Positions 1-11,900 of a stretch of DNA of 64,000 bases are shown here, piece after piece. This DNA comes from Metellina segmentata (lineage: Eukaryota; Arthropoda; Arachnida; Araneae; Tetragnathidae), in contig OX375873.1 in assembly GCA_947359465.1 (NCBI GenBank), positions 138,443,916 to 138,507,915 on the forward strand, read 5' to 3'. The position numbers and the translations under genes are program-made. A model generated the notes under the pieces. That model worked only from the letters and a program-made list of their open reading frames with translations, had not been told where the DNA came from and searched no databases. Position 1 is the first letter of the stretch. Every line of letters begins with the position of its first letter.

Positions 1-1218
1 TAATTGCTGATATGCTGTGATGTATGGAAAAAAAGACGTTTTCGACAGGCAGATTGTGAAGTTCTCCGTTGCCTCACCAGACGTCACCAGGTCTTGATTC
101 TGTTATAAATAGGACACAACGGGGGTCCTCCTGGATGGGCCCTGCCACGAGAGGGGAGCAGACGACCCCCGATTTCTCACACCTGGCACCTGCTCTCGCA
201 GATCACTTTCTAACTGTCCCAAGATCCAAAGAGGGGACACTTGCACGTGTGTGAGCTGACACCTTCACTGGTGTTGCAGGTGTCATTGGAAAACACCCGA
301 TCTACATACCAAGAGGGAGGCAGATTCCCCCGAAAAATCTCAAAGAGAGACGATACAAGGAAGCCACTGGAGCAAAGGGTAGAGCTCTCGCATAGACAGC
401 TTTAAGTGATGTCAAACACCGGGGAACCAAAAGACAAACTGTGAAAAAGAAACTTGTGGTTTCTTCATGAGCATTAGGTCATCGATTGTCCACTGTAAAT
501 ACTCGGTAATTATATTTCCAATTGTTATTGAACATTTTGTAAGTGAAATAAATAGCTTGAATAGGTAATCTGCTTATTCCAACTCCATCGTATTGCTGTG
601 GTGCCCTAAACGCCACAATGCTGACAACATTTTTCGATTAATACAGGAATACAAAACTACGCTATCGTCTTCTATGTCTCGGTTTGAAAATTGTTCCAAG
701 CACCATCACGAAAGAGGGATTTGAAACAGCTGCTCCGCTGGAATGTGGAAAAATCAAAGTCCTCTTGCATATCTCACAATGTTTCCGGCTGAACGCTGAT
801 TTGCCGCCAATAGAACCTCATCTATCACTCTTTCAATATTTTAACAGCGATTTCTTTCGCGATTGGAATCAATTCTTTTCCGTTACCTCCTTAAAAGGTC
901 GTTTTCGCTCATTTATTTCCTTCTGTCATCCCTCCTATTGATTGGGTCGAGAGTTGAAAGCCCACCCTCTTTGCTTTCAGGCGGCCCTAAACTCTCCTGA
1001 CGGCCGCATGACGAATGTTTGACTTTCCCCGAGATTTCAGACTTCCATCCATCAAAAGATTTCGCTGGTCACCGGATATCCATGGCTCCCTCCCTTACTT
1101 AGAGCACAGCCTCTTTATTCGCAACTGATGCGCTGGGTCAAGCGACTTCTAAGAGTTGAAAAATGTTCCCCTCTTCTGTGCGACGCGTTTTATACGGGAA
1201 GAACACTAGTGGAGATAC
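1..1218. other. Intronic, nothing identified
   Basis: A GC-richer patch at 95-360 has short open frames on both strands but no splice-phase match to the channel exon at 6244. No repeat family recognised. Confidence 0.5.
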
Positions 1219-2407
1219 TATAGACAAAAATAGGGAAACACCTCGTGAAATGTATGCTTGAAAAGAAATGTTTATTCCAGTGAAATGTGTAGGTGGCGCT
1301 GGTGTTTTCGCCTACTGACGTCTCCAATACAACGTCCTAAATACACTGCGCAGGTCAGTCATTGTTGGGGCACTGTTCTATGAAGTTGTAATTGCATCAT
1401 GTCAGAGCTAACAGACTTCGAACGTGGGCAAATTGTTGGAGCTCGTGTGGTGGGTGGTTCCGTAAGCAAGGTAGCCGAAGTGTTTAGTGTTTCAAGAGAT
1501 ACTGTATCGAACATTTATTCCGCATATTTGAAAACATCATCCGCTAGTCAAAGCGCGGACGAAAGTGTGTGCTGAGTGATTGTGACAGACGATCATTAAG
1601 GAGGGTTGTGAAAAAAATAAAAAGTCCACAGCTACAAAAGTTACTGCTGAATTGAATGTTGGTGCTCTCAAACCCTGTGAGTACCAAAACAATAAGAATG
1701 GAGCTCCTTACGTAGGGTATTTCTGGCCGAACTGCAATTCAAAAACCTTTTATTAGTGATGCTAATGCCTGTAACAGAAAAAAGTGGTGATTCAGTCATA
1801 AAGTCTGGACTTTGAAGTAATGGAAGACAGTAATTTGGACGCCAGACCAAGCGTTAAGCCAGAGTGCTTGTTGCCAAGAGTGAAACATAGCGGGGGTCCT
1901 GTGATGGTTTGAGCAGCCATATCGCAGTTTTCGGCGGGCCCCATGATTTGTCTGCAAGGGCACATTAAGGCCAAGGATTACTTGAATATTTTGGCCTATC
2001 AAGTCACCCCAATGTACAAACATTGTTCCCCAATGGTGATGGTGTCTTACAAGACGACAAAGCCCCTGTTCACATAGCTCACATTGTCAGGACTGGTTTT
2101 CTGAGCACGAGGATGATTTGTCACATCTCCCCTGGACGCCACAGTCACCAAACCTCAATATTATTGAATCTTTGTGGTCTACATTGGAGACGAAGGTGGT
2201 CGCTATCCACCGCCATCATCGTTATCTGAACTTGCCACCGTTTTGCAGGAAGAATGGTACAAGATTCTCTTGGCAAGCATACAGGAACTGTATTTATCCA
2301 TTCCGAGAAAACTGTAAGCTGTTTTGAATGCCATCGGTTTTACTACGCCATATTAGAAAAGGTTACATGTTTTGTTTTGGTGTTTCCATATTTTTGTCCA
2401 GTCCCTG
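1219..2407 (+). mobile_element. Tc1-like DNA transposon, degenerate (copy 1)
   Basis: A ~1.19 kb element with eroded inverted ends (GACAAAAATAGGGAAACACC left; GGTGTTTCCATATTTTTGTC right). The transposase begins at ATG 1399 (MSELTDFERGQIVGARVVGG, then SKVAEVFSVSRDTVS, the helix-turn-helix part). It is broken by stops, then shows the catalytic blocks VLQDDKAPVHIAHIV and SPNLNIIESLWSTLE, the D and E of a DD34E triad. The same family recurs at 22842-24040 on the other strand. Confidence 0.9.
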
Positions 2408-3079
2408 TATGTGAAGTAAATAAACGATAATTATTTTGTAATTCTGGCTGTGTCGTTGTTGTCATTGTTACACCACTCGGCCCACTACATTACATTCCCA
2501 ATGTATAGATGGACTCAGTGATGACCCTAGAACATTTTATAGGTGGTACAAGATCTCCTAGTTTCGCCCCAACACCATAACCATAAGAGCAACTTCTATG
2601 CAGTAGGTTAACCGATCCATTAAGCGACATATAGGCGACAATTTGTTTATAAGTAGGAATTATGATAAGTGTTTGGGTTAAAAAAAATCAATTTTTATTC
2701 GATAGGTCAATTTTTATTCAACAGCATATCTCACATAACAAAATTCAATCTACTGACAATGGGCACCTTTTTAGATTTAGCACTGGAAAATTTCTGTATT
2801 AGGTCGAAATAATTCATACTGTGCAATATCGTTTTCAATGGACATAATAACAAGATCCGAAAGCATTCCCTGACATAGTCGAACGTAAATAAGTTTTTAT
2901 GTTTAGTAAAAATTACATCAACTTAATGCACAAACAGCAATAGTTTTCTCGATGCAGTATTTGATTTTGGCGCCTCCCCAAAGTCAGCAAGGGCCGCCAT
3001 TGGACTTATTTGTTTCAGTCGCAGAAAGAATCGACCAATATAGACAGACAAAGTGGGAAAATTTTAATTCATTGGAGTA

Positions 3080-4272
3080 CAGTAGAACTCAAATTATCTG
3101 GATTGCCAATTATCCTGATCGCTTTGAGAAAAAACGATATCTACAATATCCGCATTTTAAAAGTTTCTTGTCGCTGAACGATAGAACCGATGAGGACGAA
3201 GTGTAAGTTGAGGACACAAAAAACATCATAGTGAAAATTCCTGGATGTTCCAAGTACAGTGCAGAGGACGTAGGTGAGTGACTAATGTGTGAATCTTCAG
3301 ACATTGGATTCCAATTTCTCAGTGACGATGAACTCATTCAAAGTGTGCGAGAAGAGTTCATTGATTACCCGGAAGTTGACGACGATATTTTACTCAACCA
3401 GACGCGGAACCGTCTGCTAGTAAGGCGTTTGAGTGCCTTCTTGTCACAGCGGGGGGGGGGCTAAAATGAATAGAGCGGCAGCCTGATAGTGCGTAGTAGA
3501 TCCATCTACAGCTACTCACCGTACTCACGAATTGCAATCCGTCAACCACCCCCTACATGCGTACCGGAATTTCGGAGAGCATTGCTTTCTGAGTGGAGTC
3601 ATCTTCCCCAAGATCAGCTCGATAATTTGATCCTCAGCATGTCTAGGCGTTGTATGGACTGTATTTCATCGTCTGGGAGGCATACAATGTATTAACTATC
3701 ATACCAACCATGTCATGTTAAGTTTTTGTAAGGTCGATAGTTTTTGTAATTGCTCCAGTATTTATGAATGGTATCATACATACACCCTCTTTTTTGTTTT
3801 TAATCTTTTGTTTAATAAATGAGCTTTATGAATAAGTCACGTTTGTTTTGTTTCTGAACCTTTATTTGCCGGAGCTGGCATTATCCTTAATTTATGGACA
3901 TGAGTGTAGTTGAAAGCGAGACGAGACCCCCTTCGGACATGTTACAAAGATACAAGGGAGGTTCTCGGTGATTTTGTTATGAGCAGGACAAAGGACCATT
4001 GAAATGTGTATAGTGATATCAATGTCACGTGTTGTGCTGTCATTAAATGTTTGTTTGTGTATCAAGATCTTCCTCTTGAATCGATATCCCACACTTTGGG
4101 TATTATTACCTTTTAGCGGCAGCCTGGAATTAAAGGTGAGTGATTCTTATCTTGTATAAATAAACACTGAAATCTTTTTCTGTTGTTTTTTCTTGTCTTT
4201 TCTGTTGTCTATAAAATAACCTTTATTCATGAATTATCCTGATAGGGTTTGGTCACAATTGTAGTTCTACTG
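3080..4272 (+). mobile_element. Tigger/pogo-like DNA transposon relic
   Basis: Inverted ends start CAGTAGAACTCAAATTATC at 3080 and end in GTAGTTCTACTG at 4272, with TA on the left flank. Inside, 3205-3430 has a broken C-terminal region resembling Tigger/jerky proteins (IPGCSKYSAEDVGE, IGFQFLSDDELIQSVREE). The element also contains an unrelated Tc1 C-terminal piece at 3530-3695 and an AT-rich remainder without recognisable coding. Confidence 0.65.
3530..3695 (+). pseudogene. Tc1-type transposase C-terminal fragment
   Basis: The reading frame PPPTCVPEFRRALLSEWSHL..PQDQLDNLILSMSRRCMDCI, ending SSSGRHTMY and a stop, matches the usual C-terminus of Tc1 transposases (W..IP...L..L..SM.RR......GG.T.Y). 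No catalytic part precedes it. It lies inside the Tigger-like element. Confidence 0.75.
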
Positions 4273-5420
4273 AATTTAGTATTTAACATTTTTATTTAAT
4301 TTTGAAGGTCGTCTTTCGTGTGTCTCTATCTTCTTTGATGAAGTGCAAGTGCACTTGTAGCGCACTATCCAGGGGCGGTCGTGGGTATGATTCATGTACA
4401 GTAGAGGAAAAAAAAAATCCGATTTTTTCATCTCTTTTATTTCGAGCACTATTCACAGTAGAGCAAATTCGAAGGTAACATTCAACAAAGAATAACGTCC
4501 TCTACAAATTCAAATGCCAAAATAAAATTGCAGAAGGGGACGTCTTAATATCAAATGTTGCACAAACAATAAAATTTCTGATGGAAACACCATGTTTTGA
4601 TGCCTTAATCAAGATTCTACACCGTTAAATTAGTCTAAATATGGTTTCATGACTGTAGTATCTTTAATATCCGGAGATATTTAATGTTAAAAATACTGTT
4701 AATTTCAGGGATCGTCTCTATATTGAAAACCGGTATTCGTAGATCGAGATTAATTGCAGTTATAGTTACCGCATTTCAAATTTAAACACTATTTCAAAAT
4801 TATTTTTCAGCGCGTGCAAACGATTCGAGAATTATTATATTTACTATGCAAGTGCAAGCGATCAGCGAATTATTATCGATGGTTTGTCAGCCATTTTTTT
4901 TAAACTTTTGGTTGCCACATAAAATTGCAATAATGAGGAAAATTTAATGTAACTCTAGATTAACGATTGGAATGATCTCAAACTATGCATGGTCATATTT
5001 AGAAGTTCTTCTGAATTGATTCCCATCAAAATATATGAGTAATAAGGTTCCAATTCATAATTTTTATACATTAATTTAATAAATATTATTTCATTCTAAA
5101 AACGTTTGAAAACTAAAACTTTAGATGGATTTTGTTTATACTGTTTAACAGTTACATGGTATAAAATATCAGCTCCGTTGAAATATTATTTCAGAAGATA
5201 TCCATAAAAGTGTAAGAAACTGATTTAACATTAAGAGCTCCAATTTTTCTGTACTCATAACGTCGAAACAATCAGACCTAATGACCTGAAAGTTGGTATC
5301 TGAAGTTATATTTATATAAATTCGAAATTGCGTGTCGTTATAGGGAATCCATTGGAAATTTCAAAGTTGGTACTGAATTGAATATGATTTCATTCAAATT
5401 TTATGCATTTTTATTTATAG
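4273..5420. other. AT-rich intron/intergenic, nothing identified
   Basis: Strongly AT-rich, no open frame of note, no repeat recognised up to the LINE fragment at 5421. Confidence 0.5.
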
Positions 5421-5960
5421 ATGACGTCAGAACACGCGGACGAGATAGCAAAAGAGGTCACTCAACGTTCTAACATAGACATGCTAATTAAAAGATCCAT
5501 AGAAAACATCAAGGGACTCTTGATGGACCTACAGATAAAAATAGAAAGAGTCGCGCGCTGGGACAACTCAACTAAGGGAAGAACGGTGTATCATTTATAC
5601 GACAGTCTCAATTAAGAGACACCAGGGCTCTTTTGAAATTAACCAACTGATTATGGAGCCCTGGCAGAGTATCAGCACAGATTTTTTGGAAAAACAAATA
5701 TGTGTAAATGCGGACGAGAGGAGGAATCGGTGGAACACATAATCTATAGATGCGGACAGTGGGACAATATTCGATTGAAGTTTTTTTCCTGGTAACCAAT
5801 ATGACAGAAAATTACTGCTCACAGACAAAATAACTAGAGAAGGAATTAAAAACATAATGAGAGGAATCCTGGACAACAGGATAATGGAAATGGAAGAGAT
5901 CTGACGATCTGACCTATAAACTGAGACTTGACCAGTGGGCTTGGACATTGGACTCGGAGA
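5421..5960 (+). pseudogene. Non-LTR retrotransposon C-terminal fragment
   Basis: The ATG-initiated 64-residue frame contains VARWDNSTKGRTVYHLYDSL, matching the W.WD.S.KGR.TY block found downstream of the RNase H region in many arthropod non-LTR elements. In shifted frames it continues with MCKCGREEESVEHIIYRCGQ, a CxC...H...C zinc-knuckle-like end. Frameshifts and stops follow. The 3' boundary is not clear; A-rich sequence and a polyadenylation-like AATAAA lie at about 6066. Confidence 0.75.
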
Positions 5961-6243
5961 TTGAACTTTAAAAACGGTCTAAAACGGTAAAAAGGTATAA
6001 AAACGGCACATTATAGAGTACAGCTAGTACTTTTCTGTACTAAAAATGCAATGTTAGAATCTTTCAATAAAACACAATGGGGTGGGGTTGCTATCGCAAC
6101 CCTAAACATACTGTATGCCAATGGGCGGGGCGGTATTCTATTGAACATCCACCTTTATAGATGACGTTTAGTTCCTTTTTTTCAGCGAGTATGAAATTGG
6201 CGTTCAACGTGAATAGAAAGCTAGGGCTGTGCGTGAGACTTAC

Positions 6244-6465
6244 CTCTCCTTATAGTGGGGCAGAACCTGTGCACTGAGAAGTTGCAGCTAGCGGCCAGGG
6301 CGGCCCCCTGGGTTCCACTGAGTGCCAAGAGTTGGGCACAGGTAAGGCGGCTCGCCCGCCTCGAGCTCCCACTGGAGACGCGCCTCCGACCACCTGTTGC
6401 CTCCAGGGACACCGATACACGGGGAGAGGCACCCTCCTTGGCGGCGTCTTGTGGAAATGCCGGCA
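6244..6465 (-). CDS. Ca-alpha1T: Probable T-type calcium channel alpha-1 exon: further I-II linker
   Basis: A GC-rich island in AT-rich DNA with a strong donor (AGAG|GTAAGT, intron from 6243) and an acceptor TGTGTTGCAG ending at 6466. The 222 bases read as 2 + 73 codons + 1. With the single G carried from the previous exon, the frame is fully open: VPAFPQDAAKEGASPRVSVS, then LEATGGRRRVSSGSSRRASR and LTCAQLLALSG, ending CNFSVHRFCPTIRR. The Ser/Arg-rich make-up fits an intracellular linker with possible phosphorylation sites. I do not recognise conserved motifs, so assignment rests on phase match, splice signals and coding-like composition. Several other reading frames are also open because of the GC content. 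Confidence 0.6.
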
Positions 6466-6540
6466 CTGCAACACAACGGAATCGGTTAACGCTCCTGATG
6501 ACCTCATATCTAGTCGTTATTAAAAAACCAATTAGATCTT

Positions 6541-7140
6541 AGTCATTGACAGATAATTGTTTGGTTGGTTGGTCACCGCAGTTGACCTCATCACCTCCCG
6601 ACTTTAGTCAGGTTAAAAGGTTTACTAGTCACCCACGAAAAAATGGAATCAACCCATCAAAGGAAACAGGTCTAATCTGGTCAACCCCGTGACCAAATTT
6701 CTGAAATATATTTGATATACATTTTACATGAGTAATATATTCTTTTGATAAAACTAAGTATATAATCTTTTGATAATAATGATTATATATCCTTTTGATA
6801 ATACATTTACGTCATCGGCTGGTAGGGTCTGCAGGATTTTCCCCAACTATTTTGCATGCACTTTAATTTTAATATAGTTTTCCTCTTCTGGCAAGGCTTA
6901 TATAGTTTCCCCAATTTTGAATTCTAATGTCAGGTGCTGCCCTGCTTTTCCCACCAGCCTTACGTACACAAAGTTGATTTAACGGAGTAGCAATCATTTC
7001 TGACCCTATCTAAATTACACTAATATTTAAATAGTAAACGATTAATTCCATTTAAAATGTCCAGCAAAAAGACAGAAACTATAAATTAACAATAAAACTA
7101 GCAATATAATACAGTGTACATATGTACACTCCTAGAATCT
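6541..7140. other. Intron, nothing identified
   Basis: Contains three spaced copies of TCTTTTGATAA-type words at 6740-6805 but no recognised element. Confidence 0.5.
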
Positions 7141-7144
7141 TTGA

Positions 7145-7530
7145 TTGTTAGTTCGTGATAATGTTAATGTCTTCCATTAGGAATTTTAAAACATTCATAA
7201 TTTCTATTTGAGCCTGATTGTTGCTCATTGTGTTGGTTGCCCAAGCTTGGTATGTTATTGCTGGTTTCTTGAGGTGATTGCTACATGTGAGTGGACACTC
7301 AAAAATGTAATGATCTCGGGTACCAATCTCCTAACAGAGGCATTGGTCGCTGTTCTTTATTTTGAACCTGAACAGGTAGCTGGGGAATGGGCCATGCCCA
7401 GTGTAGAATGCTGTTAGGTTTGCTCCACAGGGCTGTCTCTTTTTGTTAACTTTAGGTAGGAACGTGTGAACTCGACGGCCTGTTTCCCCATTATCCCAGT
7501 CTTCCCGCCAGGTTGGCAACATCCCGATGA
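7145..7530 (-). pseudogene. Non-LTR retrotransposon C-terminal fragment (GHGPFP family)
   Basis: Minus-strand translation gives WREDWDNGETGRRVHTFLPK, then FYTGHGPFPSYLFRFKIKNS and, after a frameshift, FECPLTCSNHLKKPAITY and MNVLKFLMEDIN. The same architecture occurs at 51160-51541 and 62315-62580, so all three are C-termini of one LINE family. A SINE-A piece follows directly at 7556. Confidence 0.82.
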
Positions 7531-7555
7531 CGAGTTATATCGTCATTGGGTTAGT

Positions 7556-7730
7556 AGGTATACAATTAACGTCCCACTGGAGCGACAGAATGGGTTATTG
7601 CTGACGGTCCAGGACGATTCGAAGGTAAAGATCCTAGTGCAACAACACGTCATTTTAAACCACGGTCAGATGACGAGGCAACTCTTGAGCTGGCACACTC
7701 CACTCACCAAACGTCCACACCCCAAAAATT
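7556..7730 (-). mobile_element. SINE (shared body), 5'-truncated
   Basis: Reads AATTAACGTCCCACTGGAGC, then the GGGTTATTGCTGACGGTCCA and ACGGTCAGATGACGAGGCAA blocks of the SINE 3' body in reverse orientation, ending in the CCAAACGTCCACACC region. No tRNA head. Confidence 0.85.
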
Positions 7731-7740
7731 GAGACAAAAA

Positions 7741-8156
7741 TACCGCAATAACCGTAATACAGATGGGTTGCCTTAACTTACCATAACTCACTACTAGAAG
7801 CGCGTCAATAAAGTGCCAAGGCCGTTGCCACCGCTACAAAGTAGATTGAAGCTGTACCAAGACAGACAATGAAATGAAATTTTTCATCCACGATCCCGTA
7901 AGAATAATGAAGTCAAATCATACAGTCGCATTAATTCAAAAATAATCAACAAAATGCGATTGCTTCAACCCTGATCTCATCGGAACAACTATGGGATTAT
8001 GTGTCCAACCAGCGGCTTAAATTTAACAATACACTGAATTGGTTCATTCGTGAACTCCTAGGAACTATATGCTGAAATAATATGCGCTGTCGTAAGCAAC
8101 ATGAGTTTGCGTCTAAAACAATGGACTGGGATTATTCACCCATGACGGCTTAGGTA
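7741..8156 (-). repeat. Dispersed repeat, copy 1 (second copy 58150-58720)
   Basis: Reverse complement of this stretch matches 58296-58690 almost throughout: shared blocks include CCATTGTTTTAGACGCAAAC, GTTCACGAATGAACCAATCC, ATTTTGTTGATTAATTTTGA and GGTTGATTAAGGCAACCC-like ends. A part (GCCGTTGCCACC..TGAAGCTGTACCA) also recurs at 59343-59390. No coding seen. A SINE tail abuts the same edge in both copies. Confidence 0.8.
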
Positions 8157-8245
8157 TTTTTTAATTAACATCGCACTAGAGCAACTCAACGGTCTATTGG
8201 CGACCGTCCGGGATCAACACCCGAAGGGAAAGATCCGACATGATG
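8157..8245 (-). mobile_element. SINE 3'-end fragment
   Basis: TTTTTAATTAACATCGCACT, then GTCTATTGGCGACCGTCCGG and GAAGGGAAAGATCCG: reverse-orientation SINE tail and body, cut at about 8245. It abuts the dispersed repeat at the same place as in the 58 kb copy. Confidence 0.85.
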
Positions 8246-9099
8246 GCTTGGGGTCGATGAATTTAAACCTGCATCCACTACAGTTCAAAATTGATGAAGG
8301 ATTTTATATGGGTCATCAATGAAGTAAGGTCGCTAGCTCAAACTCGTTTAAGATTCACAATGGAATAGGATAATTTGCACCCCATCGCTTATGCAATGAG
8401 GTTAGGCAGAAAAGGCTCAGTAAATTGTTAAATATCGCATATCAAGTATCATTCATTCTTAAATATACTGATTTTCTTGTTTAATGATCAGAGAATACTT
8501 TTGATAATAAGCATGCAATAAAGTTTTAAAATCATTACACAGGTGATGGAAAAATTTTCTTAATAATAATTAGTACTTTTTATAGCTTCTTGGATGTTAA
8601 TTACTGGAAAAATAATTAAAAAATTCCAATACGATCAGTTTCATCACAAATGATAGGTCTAATGTGTACGGATTTTGTATATTTAAGAGCAACTTAATAT
8701 TACTTGTATGCACTTATTAAACACGTTGATAGATTTGAAATAATAATTTGCTCGATATAAAATCTATCCAAGAAAGAATTAGCTATTAATTGTAAACTGA
8801 CCGTTAAACACAACAGTAAAGCCAGAGAAAACAAGTAAATTCCGGATCACTCTGTTGATGAAAGTCTGTCCACCCCTCCCCCAATATTCCCCTGCCATGT
8901 TCCCTACTCCTATAGATGTCTTTCTCAGTGCTGTACACATGTGTGTAATTCCGAGCTTTGAATAGAAATGCTTTTTACTTTTAGTTTGTGTTGCGGTTGA
9001 GAGAATTGGCTTCCAGAGGATGTGTTGACGCACCAGATTGTTTATGTTGTATTTATGGTAACTGTACACAGTAAAAGAACAACAAAGAAACATTTCAGA

Positions 9100-10684
9100 T
9101 TGTGAAAAAAGTGTACTTTGCTTATTTTGGCATGGAATTGGGGGATCAAGACAAGCCTTTGGCCCCATACAAAGTTTGTTCCGTTTGTGTAGAAGAATTA
9201 AGACAAAGGTTTCAAGGTAAAAAGAAAAACAATCTTTTCGGTTTGGTGTACCAATGATTTAGAGAGAGTCTAAAAGTCTTACTGATGACTGCTATTTTTG
9301 TACATGCTATGTGAAAGGTTTCAATCCAAAGAACAAAAAATAGATATTTTATCCTGACATCCCATCTGCTATACGCCCTATCCCTCATGGACCTGGTATA
9401 CCGGTTCCATCCACTCCAGATAGAATTAAAATTTTTGGTGATTTAGAAACAGTACGTCCATGTGTAAGTGATGATGATGATACATATGACTCCGGTAGCG
9501 ATGAACGTAAACTTTTTACCTAGTTTGAGTTAAATGATTTAGTCAGTCTTAGATCTTCCCAAGGAATCGACTCAAGGTTTAGGTTCCAGATTGAAGGGAA
9601 AAAAATTGTTGGCTCCTGGTACGTCATTTTCTTGGTTTCGAAGCAGAGAAGAAGAGTTTGTTCAGTATTTCTCTCAAGAGGGTGAATTTGCATATTGCAG
9701 CTATGTGTTCCAGACCTCATAATAACTTTCAATGTTCAATATAAACATGACGAATGGATATTGATTCGTCAAAAAGAAGTCTAAAAGCAGTACTATTGTA
9801 TAATGGAAATGAGTATACTTTTGTACCTGTTGGGTATTCAGTTCATTTGAAAGAGTGCTATGGAAATCTTGAATTGATACTAAATAAAGTTTCGTATTGA
9901 GGACATACAAATGGACATTTACGGTGATGTCAATTTTGCTTGGTCAACAGAGTAGCTACACGAAATTCCCGTGTTTTCTTTGCGAATGGGACAGTCGTGA
10001 TAGAAAATAACATTATAAAAAGAAAGAATGGCCACAAAGGAAGACATTGGAACCTGAAGTCAAAAATATTCAAAGGGAAAGTTCGATTAATTCAAAAGAG
10101 GTTTTTCTTCTATATCGCTTCATATAAAATTTGGTCTTATAAAACAATTTATTAAGGCATTACCAAAAGAAGGAGAATGTTTCAAGTACTTTAGTGAACA
10201 GTTCCCGTGTTTATCCGAAGCAAAGCTGAAGGAAGAGGTATTTGTAGGACTTGACATATCAGAAAACTGATGAAGAATGAAAATTTTGAGCTCAAAATTG
10301 AAACAAACGAGAGAAAAGCCTGGAAATCTTTCAAACTAGTAGAAACCAGCTTTCTTGGAAACCTTAGACTCAAACTACAAATCTACTGTAGAAGAGATGT
10401 TAACAGATTTCAAGATATTAGGGTGTAATATGAGCTTAAAAATAGTTTATTTTTCTCGATTCGCATCTGGACTATTTCCCTGAAAATTTAGTTGCAATCA
10501 GTGAGGAGAAAATCGAAAGATTTCAACAAGACATGGAAAGGCGATATCAAGAAAGGTGGAATATCAGCATGATAGGCGACTACTGTTGGATGTTGAAAAG
10601 GAACCATCCTCGGCAAGTTCACAAGATGAAAAGCGGAAAGAGAAGTTTTGGAAAATGAGAAAACGCTACTATAAGGATTTGTAA
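9100..10684 (+). pseudogene. Relic of a multi-copy arthropod ORF of suspected transposon origin
   Basis: Many frameshifted and stop-interrupted coding blocks occur in order: LAPYKVCSVCVEELRQ, DDCYFCTCYVKGFNPKNK, YPDIPSAIRPIPHGPGIPVP, an acidic linker (DDDDTYDSGSDE), YKHDEWILI, HIKFGLIKQFIKALPKEGEC, FPCLSEAKLKEEVFVGLDI, and near the end GDYCWMLK and KMRKRYYKDL before a stop at 10682. From memory this matches a protein found in tens to hundreds of copies in arthropod genomes, usually annotated as uncharacterised. Its copy number suggests a mobile element, but its mechanism is not known to me. This copy is clearly dead. A Cys-rich DCYFC motif may bind zinc. Confidence 0.72.
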
Positions 10685-11284
10685 CCTTTTTCATATAAAC
10701 TTCATTTATCATTTAAAACATGACAGAGCTAGGATATAAATATAAAGTATGTATTTATGAAGCAATAAAGTAAAAATAAAAATGTCAAAATATTTGATTT
10801 GAGTATGTCTCCCAAAAATATGAAATCGTTTTCTGATTCTTCAAAAAAAAAGGCTCCAATCCTATTGTATGTGTGTACTATTTATTTTCTCCTTAAGTCA
10901 TTCGTTGCACAAACCCCAAACGAGTTTACTTTAGAGTTGTTTTTTCGCCGTACAAAAACCTTTTCCAGTCTGTCAAGGATCCCATTCAAACCACCAACAG
11001 TTCGACAATGATAATTTTTGAAATTTTTATTAGTAATATTCAAAAGTTTTGCAAACTTATTAACAAAAGTATTGATGACCTTTGATGTTCGCAGATAGCG
11101 CGTGTCTGAAGCACACATTCCCAGCTAGTCAGAACAGAAATATCTCCAAGTCTGGTCTTGCCGAGTCTACGATAGTTACATGGCACTTATATACAAACCC
11201 TAAGCAATCTCTAAATAACAGTTCAATCCTTCAACTCATTGTTGATTGAGTATGCGCTAATTATTTTCTAGCGTTTGGTGATTT

Positions 11285-11700
11285 GAGGTATCCAGATACT
11301 TTTATGCTCAGCATTTTAAGAATTCTAGAGATAAAACTTAGGTATGAAGAGTAGCTTGGCGTATTTCATTTAAGGGTACAACTCAAGAAAACAGCACAGC
11401 AACTAAATATTGGTTGCCAAACGGCTATTTGGATAGGCACACGACTGGTTACCGCATTCCGTAATGATGACTGACTGCCAATGGTTTATATGAGGCATCC
11501 ACATACTTTTATGTTCAGCATTTTAAGAACCTTAAAGGTCAAATTTAGAGATGAAGAGTAGCTTGGCGTGTTTTACTAAAGGATACAGTTCAAAAACACA
11601 GTACGGTTCCCTCGCCAAATTGGCGACTGAAATTTTGGTTGCCAAAAGGCTATTTGGATAGGCCTATGATGGGCTGCCATGTTCCATATATATTGGCAAT
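11285..11700. repeat. Two tandem diverged units, period about 207 bp
   Basis: Unit 1 starts GAGGTATCCAGATACTTTTA at 11285 and unit 2 starts GAGGCATCCACATACTTTTA at 11492. Both contain AGCATTTTAAGAA, GATGAAGAGTAGCTTGGCGT and GGCTATTTGGATAGGC. Unit 2 carries an extra segment with CTCGCCAAATTGGCGA. No coding seen. Confidence 0.82.
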
Positions 11701-11716
11701 GATAACGTGTTCTTAA

Positions 11717-11869
11717 CTTTTTGGCTACGGCTATAAATCTAATAAGCGCGATTCTTTCTTGGCGCGATTCTTATAACTTTGAAGGTACAACTAATGTACT
11801 GGCCGTTGTCTAATTTCTTTCTTGGCGCGATCATGGTACAACTTCTGTACCCCGGCAGTAGTCTAAAGG
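11717..11869. mobile_element. TTAA-flanked MITE (short copy)
   Basis: Flanked by TTAA at 11713-11716 and 11870-11873. Ends CTTTTTGGCTACGG and, inverted, CCTTTAGACTACTGCCG. The interior has repeated ~65 bp units (TTTCTTGGCGCGAT, CTGGCCGTTGTCTAA). Same family as 40309-40515. TTAA targets suggest piggyBac-type mobilisation. The following exon ends only 28 bp away. Confidence 0.75.
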
Positions 11870-11900
11870 TTAAGTTCAAAGCAGAGAGGGGTATACTGAC

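Noticed and set aside
1668..2023. Minus-strand frames at the left Tc1 element
   Set aside because: They are antisense shadows of the degenerate transposase on the plus strand.
6250..6542. Plus-strand and other minus-strand open frames in the GC island
   Set aside because: They lack splice or domain support; only one frame fits the channel's phase.
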